Below are positions 14,840-23,878 of a stretch of 25,749 nucleotides of DNA, piece after piece. Origin of the DNA: Sphingobium sp. (lineage in GTDB: Bacteria > Pseudomonadota > Alphaproteobacteria > Sphingomonadales > Sphingomonadaceae); the NCBI GenBank assembly GCA_030148625.1, contig JASBTC010000217.1, forward strand, positions 1 through 25,749. Reading direction: 5' to 3'. The notes below the pieces were generated by a model. It did no database searches, was not told the origin of the DNA, and was given only the letters and a program-made list of their open reading frames with translations. Position 1 is the stretch's first letter. The number at the start of each line of letters is the position of its first letter. The position numbers were made by a program, and so were the translations under genes.

Positions 14840-15909
14840 ACGCGCCATTCGCCCCCATGGCGATCGCCGTCCGCGCCGCCGATCTTGCCGATCCGCACGA
14901 TGCCGCGGCGATCGACGCCTATGTCCGCGCGCATCGGGACGGCTCGCCCTTTCATCTGTCGGCCTGGAGCAGGGCGGTCGCGGTGGGATGTGGGCATCGT
15001 GCGCATTGCCTGGTTGCCGAGGCCGGCAGCGGGGGGCTTGCCGGCGTTCTGCCCTTGACCGAATTGCGATCGCGCCTGTTCGGCAGGGCTTTGATCTCGA
15101 ACGGTTTCGCGGTGCGTGGTGGGCCGCTTGCCGATGACGAACGGACGGCGCGCGCATTGATGGATGCGGCATGGACGATGGCCGAAGCGCGTGACATGCC
15201 GAGCGTCGAATTGCGCGGGCCGATCCCGGACAGCCCGGACTGGCAGGTCAGTACCGACAAATATGTGAATTTCTCGCGCCCGCTGACCGACAGCGACGAA
15301 GCGGAACTGCTTGCCATTCCGAAGCGGCAACGCGCCGAAATCCGCCGGTCCTTCGGCTTCGATCTCGAAATCGCGGTGGAGAGCGGTGAGCGTGGTCGTG
15401 CCGCGCATTATGCCGTCTATGCGGAAAGCGTCCGCAACCTCGGTACGCCGGTCTTCCCGCGCGCATTGTTCGACGCGATGCTCGACGGCTTCGGCGACGA
15501 TGCCGACATCATGGTCGTGCGGTACCAGGGTGAACCGATCGCGGCGGTGCTGACGCTCTATCATGGCGGTGTCGCCATGCCCTATTGGGGCGGCGGCACG
15601 CATGCGGCGCGCACCTGGCGGGCCAATGACCGCATGTATTACGAGCTGATGAAGCATGCGCGCGCCAGGGGCTGCACGCATTTCGACTTTGGCCGATCGA
15701 AACCGGGCACCGGCGCATTTTCGTTCAAGAAGAATTGGGGATTTTCGCCTGAGCCGTTGAGCTACGCCGTCCGCACCGCCGACGGCGCCGCCCCGCGTGA
15801 GGTCAATCCGCTCAATCCCAAATATCGCCTGAAGATCGCCATGTGGCAGAAACTGCCCTTGTGGATCGCGAACCGGATCGGGCCGGTCATCGCACGAGGG
15901 CTTGGATGA
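14836..15909 (+). CDS. FemAB-family XrtA/PEP-CTERM system-associated protein
   Basis: The 357-residue protein has a double-GNAT FemAB-like fold. Recognisable parts are SPFHLSAWSRAV near the N-terminus, IPKRQRAEIRRS, then YWGGGTHAARTWRANDRMYYELMKHA, and HFDFGRSKPGTGAFSFKKNWGF, the family signature near residues 277-300. FemAB proteins move amino acids from aminoacyl-tRNA onto peptidoglycan precursors; relatives in exosortase loci probably modify a sugar or lipid carrier, with an unknown donor. The ATG at 14836 overlaps the deacetylase stop by ATGA, and the stop overlaps the next start in the same way. It is distinct from the GNAT-fold gene at 3951-4991. Confidence 0.92.
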   Translation: MNAPFAPMAIAVRAADLADPHDAAAIDAYVRAHRDGSPFHLSAWSRAVAVGCGHRAHCLVAEAGSGGLAGVLPLTELRSRLFGRALISNGFAVRGGPLADDERTARALMDAAWTMAEARDMPSVELRGPIPDSPDWQVSTDKYVNFSRPLTDSDEAELLAIPKRQRAEIRRSFGFDLEIAVESGERGRAAHYAVYAESVRNLGTPVFPRALFDAMLDGFGDDADIMVVRYQGEPIAAVLTLYHGGVAMPYWGGGTHAARTWRANDRMYYELMKHARARGCTHFDFGRSKPGTGAFSFKKNWGFSPEPLSYAVRTADGAAPREVNPLNPKYRLKIAMWQKLPLWIANRIGPVIARGLG

Positions 15910-17129
15910 CCGCGGAGATCCTTTTCCTGTCGCATCGGCCGCCTTGGCCGCCCGATCGCGGCGACAAGATCCGGTCTTGGCATTTGATCGAAAGGCTGGC
16001 GCGGATCGCGCCGGTCCATCTGGCATGCCTGGCCGACGACGCGGCGGAGGCGGCGATCCCGCCGCCCGCCGGCCTGCTGGCGTCATCCCGCATCGAACCG
16101 CGCCGGATCGGCAAGGCGCGCGCCGCGGTTTCGGGGCTGGCCGGCGGCAGGCCATTGTTGCTGAGCCTGTTCGACAGTGCCGCGCTTCGCGCGCATGTCC
16201 GGCAATTGCTGGCCGATCGGCCGATCGGCTGCATCATGGCCTATTCGGTGCAGATGGCGCAGTTCGTCCCTGAAGATCACGGCGCGGCGCGTTTCGTCAT
16301 GGATTTCGTCGATGTCGATTCGGCGAAATTCGAAAGCTATGCGCGCACGGGCAATCCGCTGATGCGGGCCGTCTATGCCCGAGAGGCGCGATTGCTGTCG
16401 GCTTATGAGAACGAGGTGGCGCGTCGTGCGGATGCCGGTCTGTTCGTCAGCGATGCGGAGGCGGCATTGTTTCGTGCGCGCTCCGGGCTTGGCGCCGATC
16501 GTATCCGCCCGCTCTGCAATGGCGTCGATCTCGCCTATTTCGATCCCGTGCCGCACCGCGAACGGCCGGATGCGCCGCATCCGTTGATCGTGTTCACCGG
16601 TCAGATGGATTATCGCCCCAATATCGAAGCGGTCACCGGCTTCGCGCGCGACGTGCTGCCGTTGATCCGCACGGCACGGCCCGACGCGCATTTCGCGATC
16701 GTCGGCCGCAGACCCGATCCCGCCGTCCAGGCATTGGCCGGCCTGCCCGGTGTGATCGTGACCGGCGAGGTGCCCGATGTGCGCGGCTGGCTTGATGCCG
16801 CCGATGTCGTGGTGGCGCCGCTTGGCATTGCGCGCGGCGTGCAGAACAAGGTGCTCGAGGCGATGGCGATGGCACGCCCCGTCATGGCCTCTCCCGCCGC
16901 CTTTGAAGGGATCGAGGCCCGGCCCGGTGAAGAATTGCTCGTGGCCGACGGTGCCGCGGCACAGGCGCGGGCCGTGCTCGACCTGCTCGTTGATCCGGCG
17001 CTTGCCTACAGGCTCGGCGTGGCCGCGCGCGCGCGGATCGAGGCGGATTATGGCTGGGCTGCGTGCCTTGCCGCATTGCCCGGCATTGTCGGTATCGCGC
17101 CGTCGGCGCTGATGGACGCCGCCGAATGA
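15906..17129 (+). CDS. XrtA/PEP-CTERM system glycosyltransferase (GT4-like, TIGR03087 type)
   Basis: The 407-residue cytosolic or membrane-associated glycosyltransferase shows the family opening ILFLSHRPPWPPDRGDKIRSWH. A mid region DFVDVDSAKFESYA and the GT-B donor-side motifs CNGVDLAYF, VFTGQMDYRPN and RGVQNKVLEAMAMARPV follow; the Glu in the last motif is the usual nucleotide-sugar contact. It should add a sugar to the lipid-linked repeat unit. The ATG at 15906 lies in the stop codon of the FemAB-like gene (ATGA) and its own stop overlaps the exosortase start, so translation is coupled. The donor sugar is not known. Confidence 0.94.
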   Translation: MTAEILFLSHRPPWPPDRGDKIRSWHLIERLARIAPVHLACLADDAAEAAIPPPAGLLASSRIEPRRIGKARAAVSGLAGGRPLLLSLFDSAALRAHVRQLLADRPIGCIMAYSVQMAQFVPEDHGAARFVMDFVDVDSAKFESYARTGNPLMRAVYAREARLLSAYENEVARRADAGLFVSDAEAALFRARSGLGADRIRPLCNGVDLAYFDPVPHRERPDAPHPLIVFTGQMDYRPNIEAVTGFARDVLPLIRTARPDAHFAIVGRRPDPAVQALAGLPGVIVTGEVPDVRGWLDAADVVVAPLGIARGVQNKVLEAMAMARPVMASPAAFEGIEARPGEELLVADGAAAQARAVLDLLVDPALAYRLGVAARARIEADYGWAACLAALPGIVGIAPSALMDAAE

Positions 17130-18667
17130 CCGCCTATGCGCCGATCGAGGCCGCGCCCGACGGGACGCTGACGCCATGGCGTCGCCAGCTTGTCCTGCTT
17201 GGTCTGGCGACTGTCGCGATCCTGCTCGGCTTTGCGCGCGACGCCGCCGACATCGCCGATATCTGGTGGAGAAGCGACACGTTCGGCCATTGCCCGATCG
17301 TGCTGGCGCTGATCGGCTGGCTGGTGTGGCAGCGCCGCACCCTGCTCGTGCAATTGACGCCGCGCAACTGGGCGCCGGGACTGTTGCTTGTCGGCATGGG
17401 CGCGCTGGGCTGGTTGCTCGGTGACGCCGCCGGCGTCGCGCAGGCGCGCCATCTCGGGCTGTTGTTCATGCTCCAGGGGGCCGTCATATCGCTGCTCGGT
17501 CCCGCGGTTTCGCGCGGGCTGCTCTTCCCGCTGGCTTATGCCGTGTTCCTGGTGCCGTTCGGCGAGGAACTGGTGCCGCCGCTGCAAACGCTGACCGCAA
17601 AGATCTGCATGGCATTGCTCGGCCTGGTCGGGTTGCCGGCGCATATCGACGGCGTCTTCATCACCACGCCGACGGGCTATTTCGAGGTTGCCGAGGCCTG
17701 CTCGGGCGTCAATTTCCTGATCGCGATGCTCGCTTATTCGGTGCTTGCCGCGCATCTCTGCTTCAAGCGCACGACGCGGCGCGTCGCCTTCGTGCTGTTC
17801 GCGGTCACCGCGTCGATAGTCGCCAATGGCGTCCGCGCTTGGGGCACCATCTATATTTCGCATCTCACCAGCATCGATTTCGCCGCGGGCTTCGACCATG
17901 TCTTCTATGGCTGGTTCTTCTTCGCGATCGCGCTGGCGCTGGTCATGGCGGCCGGCTGGCCCTTTTTCGACCGGGCGATCGACGATCCCGCCTTCGATCC
18001 GTCGGCGTTGATCGAGCATCGTCCGGCGTCGACCGCGCGCCTCGCGCTTCCCCTGGCGCTCGTCGCGATCCTGGCCGTGCCGTTGATCTGGTCCGCGGCG
18101 ATCGCGGCGACCGGCCGCGAGGCGCTGCCGAACGCTGTGCAAATGCCCGACGTCACGGGCTGGCAGCGGGCGCCCTACACGCCGCTGACGCCATGGACGC
18201 CGCATTTCACGGGAGCCGACCATCGCCTGCTCGGTCGCTACGTCAATGCGCGCGGCGATGCCGTCGACCTTGCGATCATCCTTTACGGCCATCAGGAGGA
18301 AGGGCGCGAACTGGTCGGCTATGGCCAGGGCGCGGTCGGCCCCGAAAGTGGCTGGGCCTGGACGACCCGTGGCACGGATCCCGATGGCGGCATGGCGGAA
18401 CGAATCACCGGCCCCGGTCCGGTTGTTCGCGAGGTCGTCAGCTTCTATCGCCTCGGTGGCATCACCACCGGCAGCGTGATGCGGGTCAAGCTGGAGACAC
18501 TGAAGACGCGCCTGCTCGGCGGATCGCAGGTCGCCGCGGCGGTGCTGGTTTCGGCCGAAGAACGCCAGGGCCGCAGTGCCCGGCCGGCAATCGATCGCTT
18601 CCTTGCCGATCTTGGACGCGTCGACCGGTTGACCGACAGCCTTGCTGACAGCGCCCGGGCCCGATAG
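17126..18667 (+). CDS. xrtA: Exosortase A with C-terminal EpsI domain
   Basis: The 513-residue inner-membrane cysteine transpeptidase-like enzyme recognises PEP-CTERM tails, cuts them and probably attaches the protein to a lipid or sugar. About eight membrane segments lie in the first ~280 residues. The catalytic residues are visible: Cys192 in EACSGVNFL, Arg237 in NGVRAWG and His258 in FDHVFYGW. After another membrane segment (about 309-330) there is a periplasmic EpsI domain (MPDVTGWQRAPY through LGGITTGSVMRVKLETLKTRLLGG). Exosortase and EpsI are fused, as is common for XrtA. The ATG at 17126 overlaps the glycosyltransferase stop. No PEP-CTERM substrate gene is seen nearby. Confidence 0.96.
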   Translation: MTAYAPIEAAPDGTLTPWRRQLVLLGLATVAILLGFARDAADIADIWWRSDTFGHCPIVLALIGWLVWQRRTLLVQLTPRNWAPGLLLVGMGALGWLLGDAAGVAQARHLGLLFMLQGAVISLLGPAVSRGLLFPLAYAVFLVPFGEELVPPLQTLTAKICMALLGLVGLPAHIDGVFITTPTGYFEVAEACSGVNFLIAMLAYSVLAAHLCFKRTTRRVAFVLFAVTASIVANGVRAWGTIYISHLTSIDFAAGFDHVFYGWFFFAIALALVMAAGWPFFDRAIDDPAFDPSALIEHRPASTARLALPLALVAILAVPLIWSAAIAATGREALPNAVQMPDVTGWQRAPYTPLTPWTPHFTGADHRLLGRYVNARGDAVDLAIILYGHQEEGRELVGYGQGAVGPESGWAWTTRGTDPDGGMAERITGPGPVVREVVSFYRLGGITTGSVMRVKLETLKTRLLGGSQVAAAVLVSAEERQGRSARPAIDRFLADLGRVDRLTDSLADSARAR

Positions 18668-18678
18668 GCCCCAACACC

Positions 18679-20580
18679 ATGTGCGGGATCGCGGGCATCT
18701 TCCATCTCGATACGCCCAAGCCGGTCGATCCGGCGCGGGTGACGATGATGACCGACGTGCTCGCACATCGCGGGCCGGACGGCTCGGGGGTGTGGACTGC
18801 GCCCGGCGTCGGCCTCGGCCATCGGCGCCTGTCGATCATCGACCTTGGTGGGGGCGCCCAGCCTATGATCACCGAGGATGGCCGGATCGCCGTCACTTAT
18901 AATGGCGAGATCTATAATTTCGCGGAATTGCGCCAGGAGCTTCAGGCGCTCGGCCATGTCTTCCGCACCGACAGCGATACCGAAGTGATCCTGCATGGCT
19001 GGCGGCAATGGGGTGTCCAGTGCCTTCAGCGCTTCCACGGCATGTTCGCTTTCGCGCTGTTCGACGCCGGGCGGCAATGCCTGCTGCTCGCGCGCGACCG
19101 GCTGGGGGTGAAGCCGCTCCACCATGCGCGCCTGTCGGACGGCAGCCTGATCTTCGCGTCGGAGCTGAAGGGGATATTGGCGCATCCGCTGCTGCGTCGC
19201 GCACCCGATGTCCGCGCGGTCGAGGATTTTCTCGGGCTGGGCTATGTGCCCGACGATGCCTGCATCGTCGCGGGTGTCGAGAAACTGCCCGCGGGCCATT
19301 ATCTGCTGATCGAGCGGGGCAGGGGCATGCCCGCACCGACTGGCTGGTGGGATGTCGATTTCAGCCGCCGCGCGGGCGGATCGACGCGCGCATTGGAAGA
19401 AGAGCTGGTCGAACGCATGCGCCAGGCGGTGACGTCACGCATGGTCGCGGACGTGCCGCTCGGCGCCTTTCTTTCGGGCGGGGTCGACAGCTCGTCGGTG
19501 GTCGCGTTGATGGCGGAGGCGAGCGCGCAGGCGGTCAAGACCTGCTCGATCGGTTTCGACCAGGCCGATCTCGACGAGACCCGCCATGCCGAACTGATCG
19601 CGGCGCGTTTTGCGACCGACCATCGCAAGCGTATCGTCGCCGCCGACGATTTCGCGCTGGCGGATGTTCTGGTGAATGCGTTCGACGAACCCTTTGCCGA
19701 TGCCTCCGCGCTGCCGACCTATCGTGTCTGCGAACTGGCGCGCGAAAGCGTGACGGTCGCCTTGTCGGGCGACGGCGCGGACGAGGCCTTTGCCGGCTAT
19801 CGCCGCCATCGGTTCCAGCACGCCGAAGAGCGTATTCGGGCTTTCATTCCGAAATCGCTGAGAAAGCGCGTTTTTGGCGGATTGGGTGTTGCCTATCCCA
19901 AAGCGGACTGGGCGCCGCGGCCATTGCGGGCCAAGACGACTTTGCTTGGCCTCGCGCGCTCGGGGGAAGAGGCCTATGCGCTGGCCGTCGGCGTGACGAC
20001 ACCGGCGCAACGCCATCGCCTCTACACCGACGAGACCCGGCGTCTGCTCGGCGGCCACCGTGCGGAAGCGCGGATCGAGGCGGCGATGCGCGACGCCCCG
20101 GCGCACGACCCGCTCGATCGTGCGCAATATGCCGATCTCAAGATCTGGCTGCCCGGCGATATCCTCACCAAGGTCGATCGGACGAGCATGGCAGTGAGCC
20201 TGGAGGCGCGCGAACCGCTGCTCGACCATCGCCTGATCGAATTCGCGGCAACCTTGCCTGTGTCGATGCGGCTGCACGGCGGCGAAGGCAAATGGCTGAT
20301 GAAGCGCGCGATGCGCCGCTATCTGCCCGACGACATATTGTATCGTCGCAAGATGGGCTTCGTGACGCCGATCAGCGCCTGGTTCCGCGGGCCGCTGGCG
20401 GGCGAGGCCGAACGCATCGCGCGCGGCGCCGCCTTGGCGGAAACGGGCTGGTTCGATGCCGCAGCGCTCGAAAACGTCGTGCGCGCGCATCTGAGCGGGC
20501 GGAGCGACCATGGCCGGCTGCTATGGCAGCTCATGATGCTCGACAAGTCGCTGACCCGGCTCTTCGGGATGGGGCGGTAA
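18679..20580 (+). CDS. XrtA/PEP-CTERM system amidotransferase (asparagine synthase-like)
   Basis: The 633-residue glutamine-dependent amidotransferase has the N-terminal class II glutaminase with nucleophile Cys2 (MCGIAGIFHL), HRGPDGSG and YNGEIYNF. The C-terminal ATP-pyrophosphatase/asparagine synthetase domain carries the loop LSGGVDSSS (265-273), SGDGADEAFAGY and KVDRTSMAVSLEAREPLLD. It should adenylate a carboxylate and turn it into an amide with ammonia from glutamine. The subfamily found in exosortase loci has no proven substrate; a carboxylate on the polysaccharide or on the carrier-bound acid are options. It starts 11 bases after xrtA without a clear ribosome-binding site, so it probably depends on coupling. 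Last gene of the operon; the palindromic repeat follows. Confidence 0.94.
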   Translation: MCGIAGIFHLDTPKPVDPARVTMMTDVLAHRGPDGSGVWTAPGVGLGHRRLSIIDLGGGAQPMITEDGRIAVTYNGEIYNFAELRQELQALGHVFRTDSDTEVILHGWRQWGVQCLQRFHGMFAFALFDAGRQCLLLARDRLGVKPLHHARLSDGSLIFASELKGILAHPLLRRAPDVRAVEDFLGLGYVPDDACIVAGVEKLPAGHYLLIERGRGMPAPTGWWDVDFSRRAGGSTRALEEELVERMRQAVTSRMVADVPLGAFLSGGVDSSSVVALMAEASAQAVKTCSIGFDQADLDETRHAELIAARFATDHRKRIVAADDFALADVLVNAFDEPFADASALPTYRVCELARESVTVALSGDGADEAFAGYRRHRFQHAEERIRAFIPKSLRKRVFGGLGVAYPKADWAPRPLRAKTTLLGLARSGEEAYALAVGVTTPAQRHRLYTDETRRLLGGHRAEARIEAAMRDAPAHDPLDRAQYADLKIWLPGDILTKVDRTSMAVSLEAREPLLDHRLIEFAATLPVSMRLHGGEGKWLMKRAMRRYLPDDILYRRKMGFVTPISAWFRGPLAGEAERIARGAALAETGWFDAAALENVVRAHLSGRSDHGRLLWQLMMLDKSLTRLFGMGR

Positions 20581-20635
20581 TAGCTCGTCACTAAGGCGTG
20601 CTTCCGCCGGGTCTCCGCGTAAAGGGTGTTACGAT

Positions 20636-20721
20636 GTCATCCCCGCGAAAGCGGGGATCCCGCTTCTTCTTCTTTCTGATGTTTCACGGAAAAGCTGGAT
20701 CCCCGCTTTCGCGGGGATGAC
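20636..20721. repeat. Paired REP-like palindromic repeat, copy 2
   Basis: Two CCCCGC-GAAA-GCGGGG mini-hairpins in opposite orientation lie at the ends (GTCATCC...GGATGAC) of an 86-bp element. The centre contains three TTC triplets and TTTCACGGAAAAGCTGG. It sits between the convergent amidotransferase (+) and truA (-) genes and can act as a bidirectional terminator or 3' stabiliser. The copy at 23753-23844 is the same element in reverse orientation. Confidence 0.85.
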
Positions 20722-20759
20722 AAGCTGGAGGCATTATCGTCACCCAGCCCATGCTCGCG

Positions 20760-21500
20760 TCACGGATAGACCGCCTCGGCGAAATACAGCCCGTCGGCCG
20801 GCGCGTTGAGGCCCAGCGCCCCTCGATCCCTGGCCTCCAGTGCGTCGCGCAGATCCTGCGCGCTCCATTTGCCCTGGCCGACCAATGCGAGGCATCCGAC
20901 CATCGAGCGCACCTGATGATGCAGGAAGGATCGCGCGGCGGCGTGGATATCGATGCGGTCGCCGTCGCGCACCACGTCGAGGCGATCGAGTGTCTTGACC
21001 GGGCTGTCCGACTGGCAATGGACCGAACGGAAGGTGGTGAAGTCGTGCAGGCCGACCAGCGCCTGTGCGGCCTCGTGCATCGCCGCGGCATCGAGCGGTG
21101 GCGAGATCCGCCAGGCGCGGCCGGCATCGAGCGCAAGCTGCGCCCGCCGCGTGACGATGCGATAGACATAGCGGCGGCCGATGCAGGAGAAGCGGGCATG
21201 CCAGTCGTCGGCGACCGCTTCGCAGGCCAGGATCGCGATCGGGTGTGGCCGCACCCGGGCATTGAGGGCTTCCATCAGGCGAAAGGGCGTGAACGGCTTG
21301 GCGATGTCGAGATGCGCGCGCATCGCCAGGCCATGGACACCGGCATCGGTGCGCCCGGCGGCATGGACCGCGACGGTCTCGCCCGTCACGGCCTTTGCCG
21401 CTTCCTCGATCGCCTGCTGCACGCTTGGCCCATGCGCCTGGCGCTGCCAGCCCATGAAGGGGCGGCCGTCATATTCCACGGTGAGCGCGAAGCGCGTCAT
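20760..21500 (-). CDS. truA: tRNA pseudouridine(38-40) synthase
   Basis: The 246-residue cytosolic enzyme isomerises uridines 38-40 in the anticodon arm of tRNAs. It opens with [18 protein letters not shown] and has the catalytic aspartate Asp52 in [10 protein letters not shown], then [19 protein letters not shown] and [13 protein letters not shown], all in family order. The length is normal. The ATG at 21500 overlaps the fmt stop (ATGA), so fmt and truA form a two-gene operon, an order common in alphaproteobacteria. The palindromic repeat downstream may end the transcript. Confidence 0.97.
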   Translation of the reverse strand: MTRFALTVEYDGRPFMGWQRQAHGPSVQQAIEEAAKAVTGETVAVHAAGRTDAGVHGLAMRAHLDIAKPFTPFRLMEALNARVRPHPIAILACEAVADDWHARFSCIGRRYVYRIVTRRAQLALDAGRAWRISPPLDAAAMHEAAQALVGLHDFTTFRSVHCQSDSPVKTLDRLDVVRDGDRIDIHAAARSFLHHQVRSMVGCLALVGQGKWSAQDLRDALEARDRGALGLNAPADGLYFAEAVYP

Positions 21501-22399
21501 CCGATCAGCGTGCCGACGGGAATGCGATAGCCGCGCAGAAGCTCGGCAGGCGTCATCGCGCCCTTGCCCGCGCGCTGGACGAGCAACGGCCGCAGCACGC
21601 CCGAGCCGCAGGCAATGCCGAGCGCGTCGTCGATCACCGTGCCGGCCGGGCCCGATCCCGGCTCGACATGGGCGGCGAGGATCCGGACGCGTTCGCCCGC
21701 CAGTTCGAAAAAGGCTCCCGGCGCCGGATTGAAAGCGCGGACCTGCCGCTCGGCGATGACGACATCGGCAAAGTCGAGCCGTGCTTCGGCCTTTTCGATC
21801 TTGCGCGCATAGGTCACGCCATCTTCGGGCTGGGGGACGGGGGGATATGCGGCCGCGTCGGCCAGCACGCGGACCATCAGCGCGGCGCCCTTGGCGGCCA
21901 GCTCATCGGTCAGCATCCCTGCCGTCTTGCCATCCATATCGATCTCGACGGTGGCGCGCATGGGGCCGGTGTCGAGTCCCGCTTCCATGTCCATGATCGT
22001 CACGCCGGTGCGTTCGTCTCCGGCCAGGATCGCCCGCTGGACGGGCGCCGCACCGCGCCAGCGCGGCAGCAGCGATCCGTGGACGTTGAGGCAGCCGTGG
22101 CGCGGCGCGCGCAATATGGCGCCGGGCAGGATCAGCCCATAGGCTGCGACAACCGCCGCATCGAGATCCAGCGCTGCGAATTTCTCCTGCTCTTCCGGCA
22201 GTTTGAGCGACAATGGCGTCATGACGGCAATGCCCAACGCTTCGGCGCGACGGTGTACGGGGGAAGGTTGCAATGCCTTGCCGCGGCCGGCGGGGCGGGG
22301 TGGCTGGCTGTAGACCGCGACGATCTGATGCCCGGCGGCGGCCAGCGCATCGAGCGTCGGCACGGCGAAGTCGGGGGTTCCCATGAAAGCGATACGCAT
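21497..22399 (-). CDS. fmt: Methionyl-tRNA formyltransferase
   Basis: The 300-residue enzyme formylates initiator Met-tRNA with 10-formyl-tetrahydrofolate. It shows the N-terminal [16 protein letters not shown], the folate-site set Asn105-His107 in [15 protein letters not shown] and Asp143 in GLDTGPM, and the C-terminal tRNA-binding domain ([20 protein letters not shown]). Length is normal. It is divergent from recR with a 53-bp gap and is followed by truA with overlapping stop and start. Its partner def lies nearby on the opposite strand beyond recR rather than in the same operon. Confidence 0.97.
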   Translation of the reverse strand: MRIAFMGTPDFAVPTLDALAAAGHQIVAVYSQPPRPAGRGKALQPSPVHRRAEALGIAVMTPLSLKLPEEQEKFAALDLDAAVVAAYGLILPGAILRAPRHGCLNVHGSLLPRWRGAAPVQRAILAGDERTGVTIMDMEAGLDTGPMRATVEIDMDGKTAGMLTDELAAKGAALMVRVLADAAAYPPVPQPEDGVTYARKIEKAEARLDFADVVIAERQVRAFNPAPGAFFELAGERVRILAAHVEPGSGPAGTVIDDALGIACGSGVLRPLLVQRAGKGAMTPAELLRGYRIPVGTLIG

Positions 22400-22452
22400 G
22401 CCGTCCTCTCAACCGCTTGGCAGGTGGCAGCGCAAGCCCTTATGTGAAGCAT

Positions 22453-23049
22453 ATGGCATCGCAGGAAATCGAAGCGCTCGCGCAGGCCCTGGCACGGCTT
22501 CCCGGACTCGGGCCGCGTTCGGCGCGGCGCGCGGTCCTGCATCTGATGAAGAAACGCGAAGGTGCGATGCTGCCGCTGCTGCGTGCATTGGAGGCGGTCA
22601 GCGAACGGCTGTCGACCTGCGACGTCTGCGGCAATGTCGATACCGGCAATCCATGCAGCGTGTGTGTCGATCCGCGACGCGATGCGCGTGCATTGTGCGT
22701 GGTCGAGGAAGTGTCCGATCTCTGGGCGCTCGACCGTTCCCGATTATTTCCCGGTAAATTTCATGTGCTTGGCGGGCGCCTTTCGGCGCTCGAGGGAATC
22801 CGCCCGGAGGATCTGTCGATCGACAAATTGCTCCGCCGGGTCGAGGCTGGCGGTATAGACGAAGTGGTGCTGGCGATGAATGCCACGCTGGAGGGGCAGA
22901 CTACGGCCCATTATATCGCCGAGCGGCTCGAACGCTTTCCCGTGCGCCTTACCCAGCTGGCGCACGGCCTGCCGGTGGGCGGCGAACTCGACTATCTCGA
23001 CGAGGGGACACTGGCCCAGGCCTTGCGGGCCCGGCGGCCGGTCAGCTGA
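22453..23049 (+). CDS. recR: Recombination mediator protein RecR
   Basis: The 198-residue DNA repair protein works with RecF/RecO to load RecA at gaps. It has the N-terminal helix-hairpin-helix [16 protein letters not shown], a four-cysteine zinc finger (Cys56, Cys59, Cys68, Cys71), a Toprim domain starting [13 protein letters not shown] and the conserved C-terminal THGLP-like part ([18 protein letters not shown]). The ATG at 22453 is chosen because it gives the standard RecR N-terminus and length; the frame is open for 12 further codons upstream without family similarity. Upstream bases TGTGAAG are a weak ribosome-binding site. In many genomes recR follows dnaX and ybaB; here it heads a recR-def pair. 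Confidence 0.96.
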   Translation: MASQEIEALAQALARLPGLGPRSARRAVLHLMKKREGAMLPLLRALEAVSERLSTCDVCGNVDTGNPCSVCVDPRRDARALCVVEEVSDLWALDRSRLFPGKFHVLGGRLSALEGIRPEDLSIDKLLRRVEAGGIDEVVLAMNATLEGQTTAHYIAERLERFPVRLTQLAHGLPVGGELDYLDEGTLAQALRARRPVS

Positions 23050-23069
23050 CCATTTCTTCCATGTCATGG

Positions 23070-23128
23070 TAGTATCTTGTCTTATCGAACTGATAATAAA
23101 GAAATTATATTCGAATTGATGTCGATTT
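23070..23128 (+). promoter_or_regulatory. AT-rich block between recR and def, candidate promoter region
   Basis: This stretch is much richer in A and T than its surroundings and includes TTATC-GAACT-GATAA, a small inverted repeat, and TATATT. It lies between the recR stop and the def start. A promoter for def would fit, but no well-spaced -35/-10 pair is evident, so this is a location suggestion only. Confidence 0.3.
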
Positions 23129-23192
23129 GACGCGGGCCGCGCCCTGCGAGACGGCAATTGAAAATGCCGGGATCGCGTTCTACATCAGCAAA

Positions 23193-23726
23193 ATGGCTAT
23201 TCTTCCCATCCTAGAGACGCCCGATCCACGGCTGCGCATCATCTCCAAGCCGGTCGAGACCGTCGACGATGAACTGCGCGCGCTGATCGACGACATGTTC
23301 GAGACGATGTACGACGCGCCGGGTATCGGCTTGGCCGCGATCCAGGTCGGCGTGCCCAAGCGCGTGCTGGTCATCGACCTGCAGGAACCCGAGGAAGAGG
23401 ATGGGCCGCCCGTGCGCCGGCCGATGGTTTTCATCAATCCCGAACTGGTCGACCCCAGCGAGGACCTGTCGGTCTATACCGAGGGCTGCCTGTCGGTTCC
23501 CGATCAATATGCCGATGTCGAACGCCCGGCGACGGTGACGGCGCGCTGGCTGGACTATGACGGCAAACCGCATGAGGAACGGCTGGAGGGGCTGCTCGCG
23601 ACCTGCCTCCAGCATGAGATGGACCATCTCGAAGGCATACTCTTCATCGACCATCTTTCGCGGCTCAAGAAGGACATGATCCTCAAGAAGCTCGCGAAGG
23701 CGCGCAAGGAGCGGCGGGCCGCCTGA
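23193..23726 (+). CDS. def: Peptide deformylase
   Basis: The 177-residue metalloenzyme removes the N-formyl group from new proteins. All three family motifs are present: [10 protein letters not shown] (44-53), EGCLSVP with metal ligand Cys99, and QHEMDHLEG with His141, catalytic Glu142 and His145. The ATG at 23193 is chosen because homologues start right before the [13 protein letters not shown] strand; the in-frame extension to 23127 lacks similarity. The spacer of about 143 bp after recR is partly AT-rich. It is separated from fmt and truA, which run the other way. A palindromic repeat follows the stop codon. Confidence 0.97.
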   Translation: MAILPILETPDPRLRIISKPVETVDDELRALIDDMFETMYDAPGIGLAAIQVGVPKRVLVIDLQEPEEEDGPPVRRPMVFINPELVDPSEDLSVYTEGCLSVPDQYADVERPATVTARWLDYDGKPHEERLEGLLATCLQHEMDHLEGILFIDHLSRLKKDMILKKLAKARKERRAA

Positions 23727-23752
23727 GGTCGCAGCTGGATCAATTATCCCGT

Positions 23753-23844
23753 GTCATCCCCGCGAACGCGGGGATCCAGCTTTTCCGTGAAGCATCAGAA
23801 AGAAGAAGAAGAAGAAGCGGGATTCCCGCTTTCGCGGGAATGAC
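23753..23844. repeat. Paired REP-like palindromic repeat, copy 3 (inverted relative to copy 2)
   Basis: This 92-bp element is the reverse complement of the copy at 20636-20721 except for about four substitutions and two extra triplets (five GAA against three). It lies between the convergent def (+) and lipoprotein (-) genes. Two of the substitutions are a matched pair: the outer stem pair C-G of copy 2 is T-A here, keeping the mini-hairpin. One arm has a GAAC loop in place of GAAA. Confidence 0.85.
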
Positions 23845-23878
23845 ACTGCGAGGGTTTTCGATCCGTGCGGATCGGACG

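Noticed and set aside
20636..20721. CRISPR repeat or IS end
   Set aside because: Only paired palindromes with no regular spacers, no transposase and no target duplication; a REP-like element explains it better.
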